64,000 nucleotides of DNA from Asterias amurensis (taxonomy: Eukaryota > Echinodermata > Asteroidea > Forcipulatida > Asteriidae), in the NCBI RefSeq assembly GCF_032118995.1, contig NC_092657.1:9735391-9799390 (forward strand). The letters are read 5' to 3'. The position numbers and the translations under genes are program-made. Position 1 is the first letter of the stretch. Each line of letters opens with the position of its first letter. Of the stretch, positions 63,624 to 64,000 are shown in pieces. The notes below the pieces were generated by a model. That model made no database searches. It was not told the DNA's origin and saw nothing but the letters and a program-made list of their open reading frames with translations.

Positions 63624-64000
63624 CTGTTCAGAGCAAAACATTCCTCAAGAAAAATACGGCGATGCCGAACACGTGCGTTGTGTGCACATACATCCATGCA
63701 TACGGCTATATTTTATGTACTGTACCAGATTGACCAAAACTGGATTGCGCCATTCCCACTCCCTCTGTTACGCATTGGTTTATTCGTTTTCCAGCGGGAG
63801 TTAGAATTTAAAATATAATTCTAAGCACAACCTCTTTTTTATCGAAGCGCATAATGATCACTCAGATGCAGGGTGTCTTTGTTTGGTTGTTTTTGCACTT
63901 GGGGTCGAACGAATGACAGTTGAAGAAATTGAGAACAAAATTGTCCGTTTGTGTCGCGGACGTTACGTTAGTACAATCAACCGGTTAACCAGGCGATGCG
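63624..64000. other. No gene recognised
   Basis: Unique-looking sequence to the end of the window; no exon supportable. Confidence 0.5.

Overview
The window is nuclear DNA of a multicellular animal. Exons are short with canonical GT/AG borders, DNA is AT-rich, and the non-coding space is packed with small inverted-repeat elements. The mix (RAG1 N-terminal-like genes, PIF/Harbinger with Myb partners, DIRS-type retroelements, many TTAA-flanked MITEs) fits a marine deuterostome. An echinoderm, perhaps a sea star, is my best guess from memory of similar repeats, not from a search. No bacterial operon, rRNA or CRISPR is visible, and no conserved housekeeping gene is recognisable.

Layout. 0.7-3 kb: minus-strand RAG1-N-like gene copy A (zinc-binding N-terminus, RING finger, later exons), ending at a 53-bp tandem repeat. 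4.3-5.5 kb: minisatellite and a TTAA MITE. 5.7 kb: a lone first exon. 6.1-7.3 kb: DIRS-type fossil. 7.3-8.2 kb: unusual TTCTATAGAA-rich array. 9.5-10.2 kb: LINE 3' end. 12.4-13.9 kb: compact three-exon gene whose frame is open across all junctions. 14.8-15.5 kb: satellite with a unit of about 199 bp. 18-25.5 kb: MITEs, a tRNA-derived element and a 3.6-kb TIR element flanked by TTA. 27.3-27.8 kb: two SGNH-hydrolase-like exons. 29.2-35.6 kb: RAG1-N-like copy B (no RING), with gypsy fossils between its exons. 36-41.2 kb: Harbinger copy 1, 5'-truncated, transposase and Myb gene convergent. 42.3-50.3 kb: Harbinger copy 2, both TIRs present, same convergent arrangement, several nested MITEs. 51.3-58.8 kb: a minus-strand host-type gene whose exon is interrupted by a young DIRS-type element with split direct repeats. 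60.1-61.9 kb: C-terminal half of a third RAG1-N-like gene, copy C. 62.7-63.6 kb: complete 887-bp TIR element with a 9-bp target duplication.

The most interesting content is the RAG1-N-like family. Three minus-strand copies together show a protein that begins like vertebrate RAG1 (zinc-binding region, optional RING) but continues into a different, non-RAG1-core body: a GDxExL block, an LD..L...RQAYHG..L..NHV block, and a C-terminal TPKMHxLExH...GE.GGE block. Harbinger genes, MITEs and the retroelements make up most of the rest.
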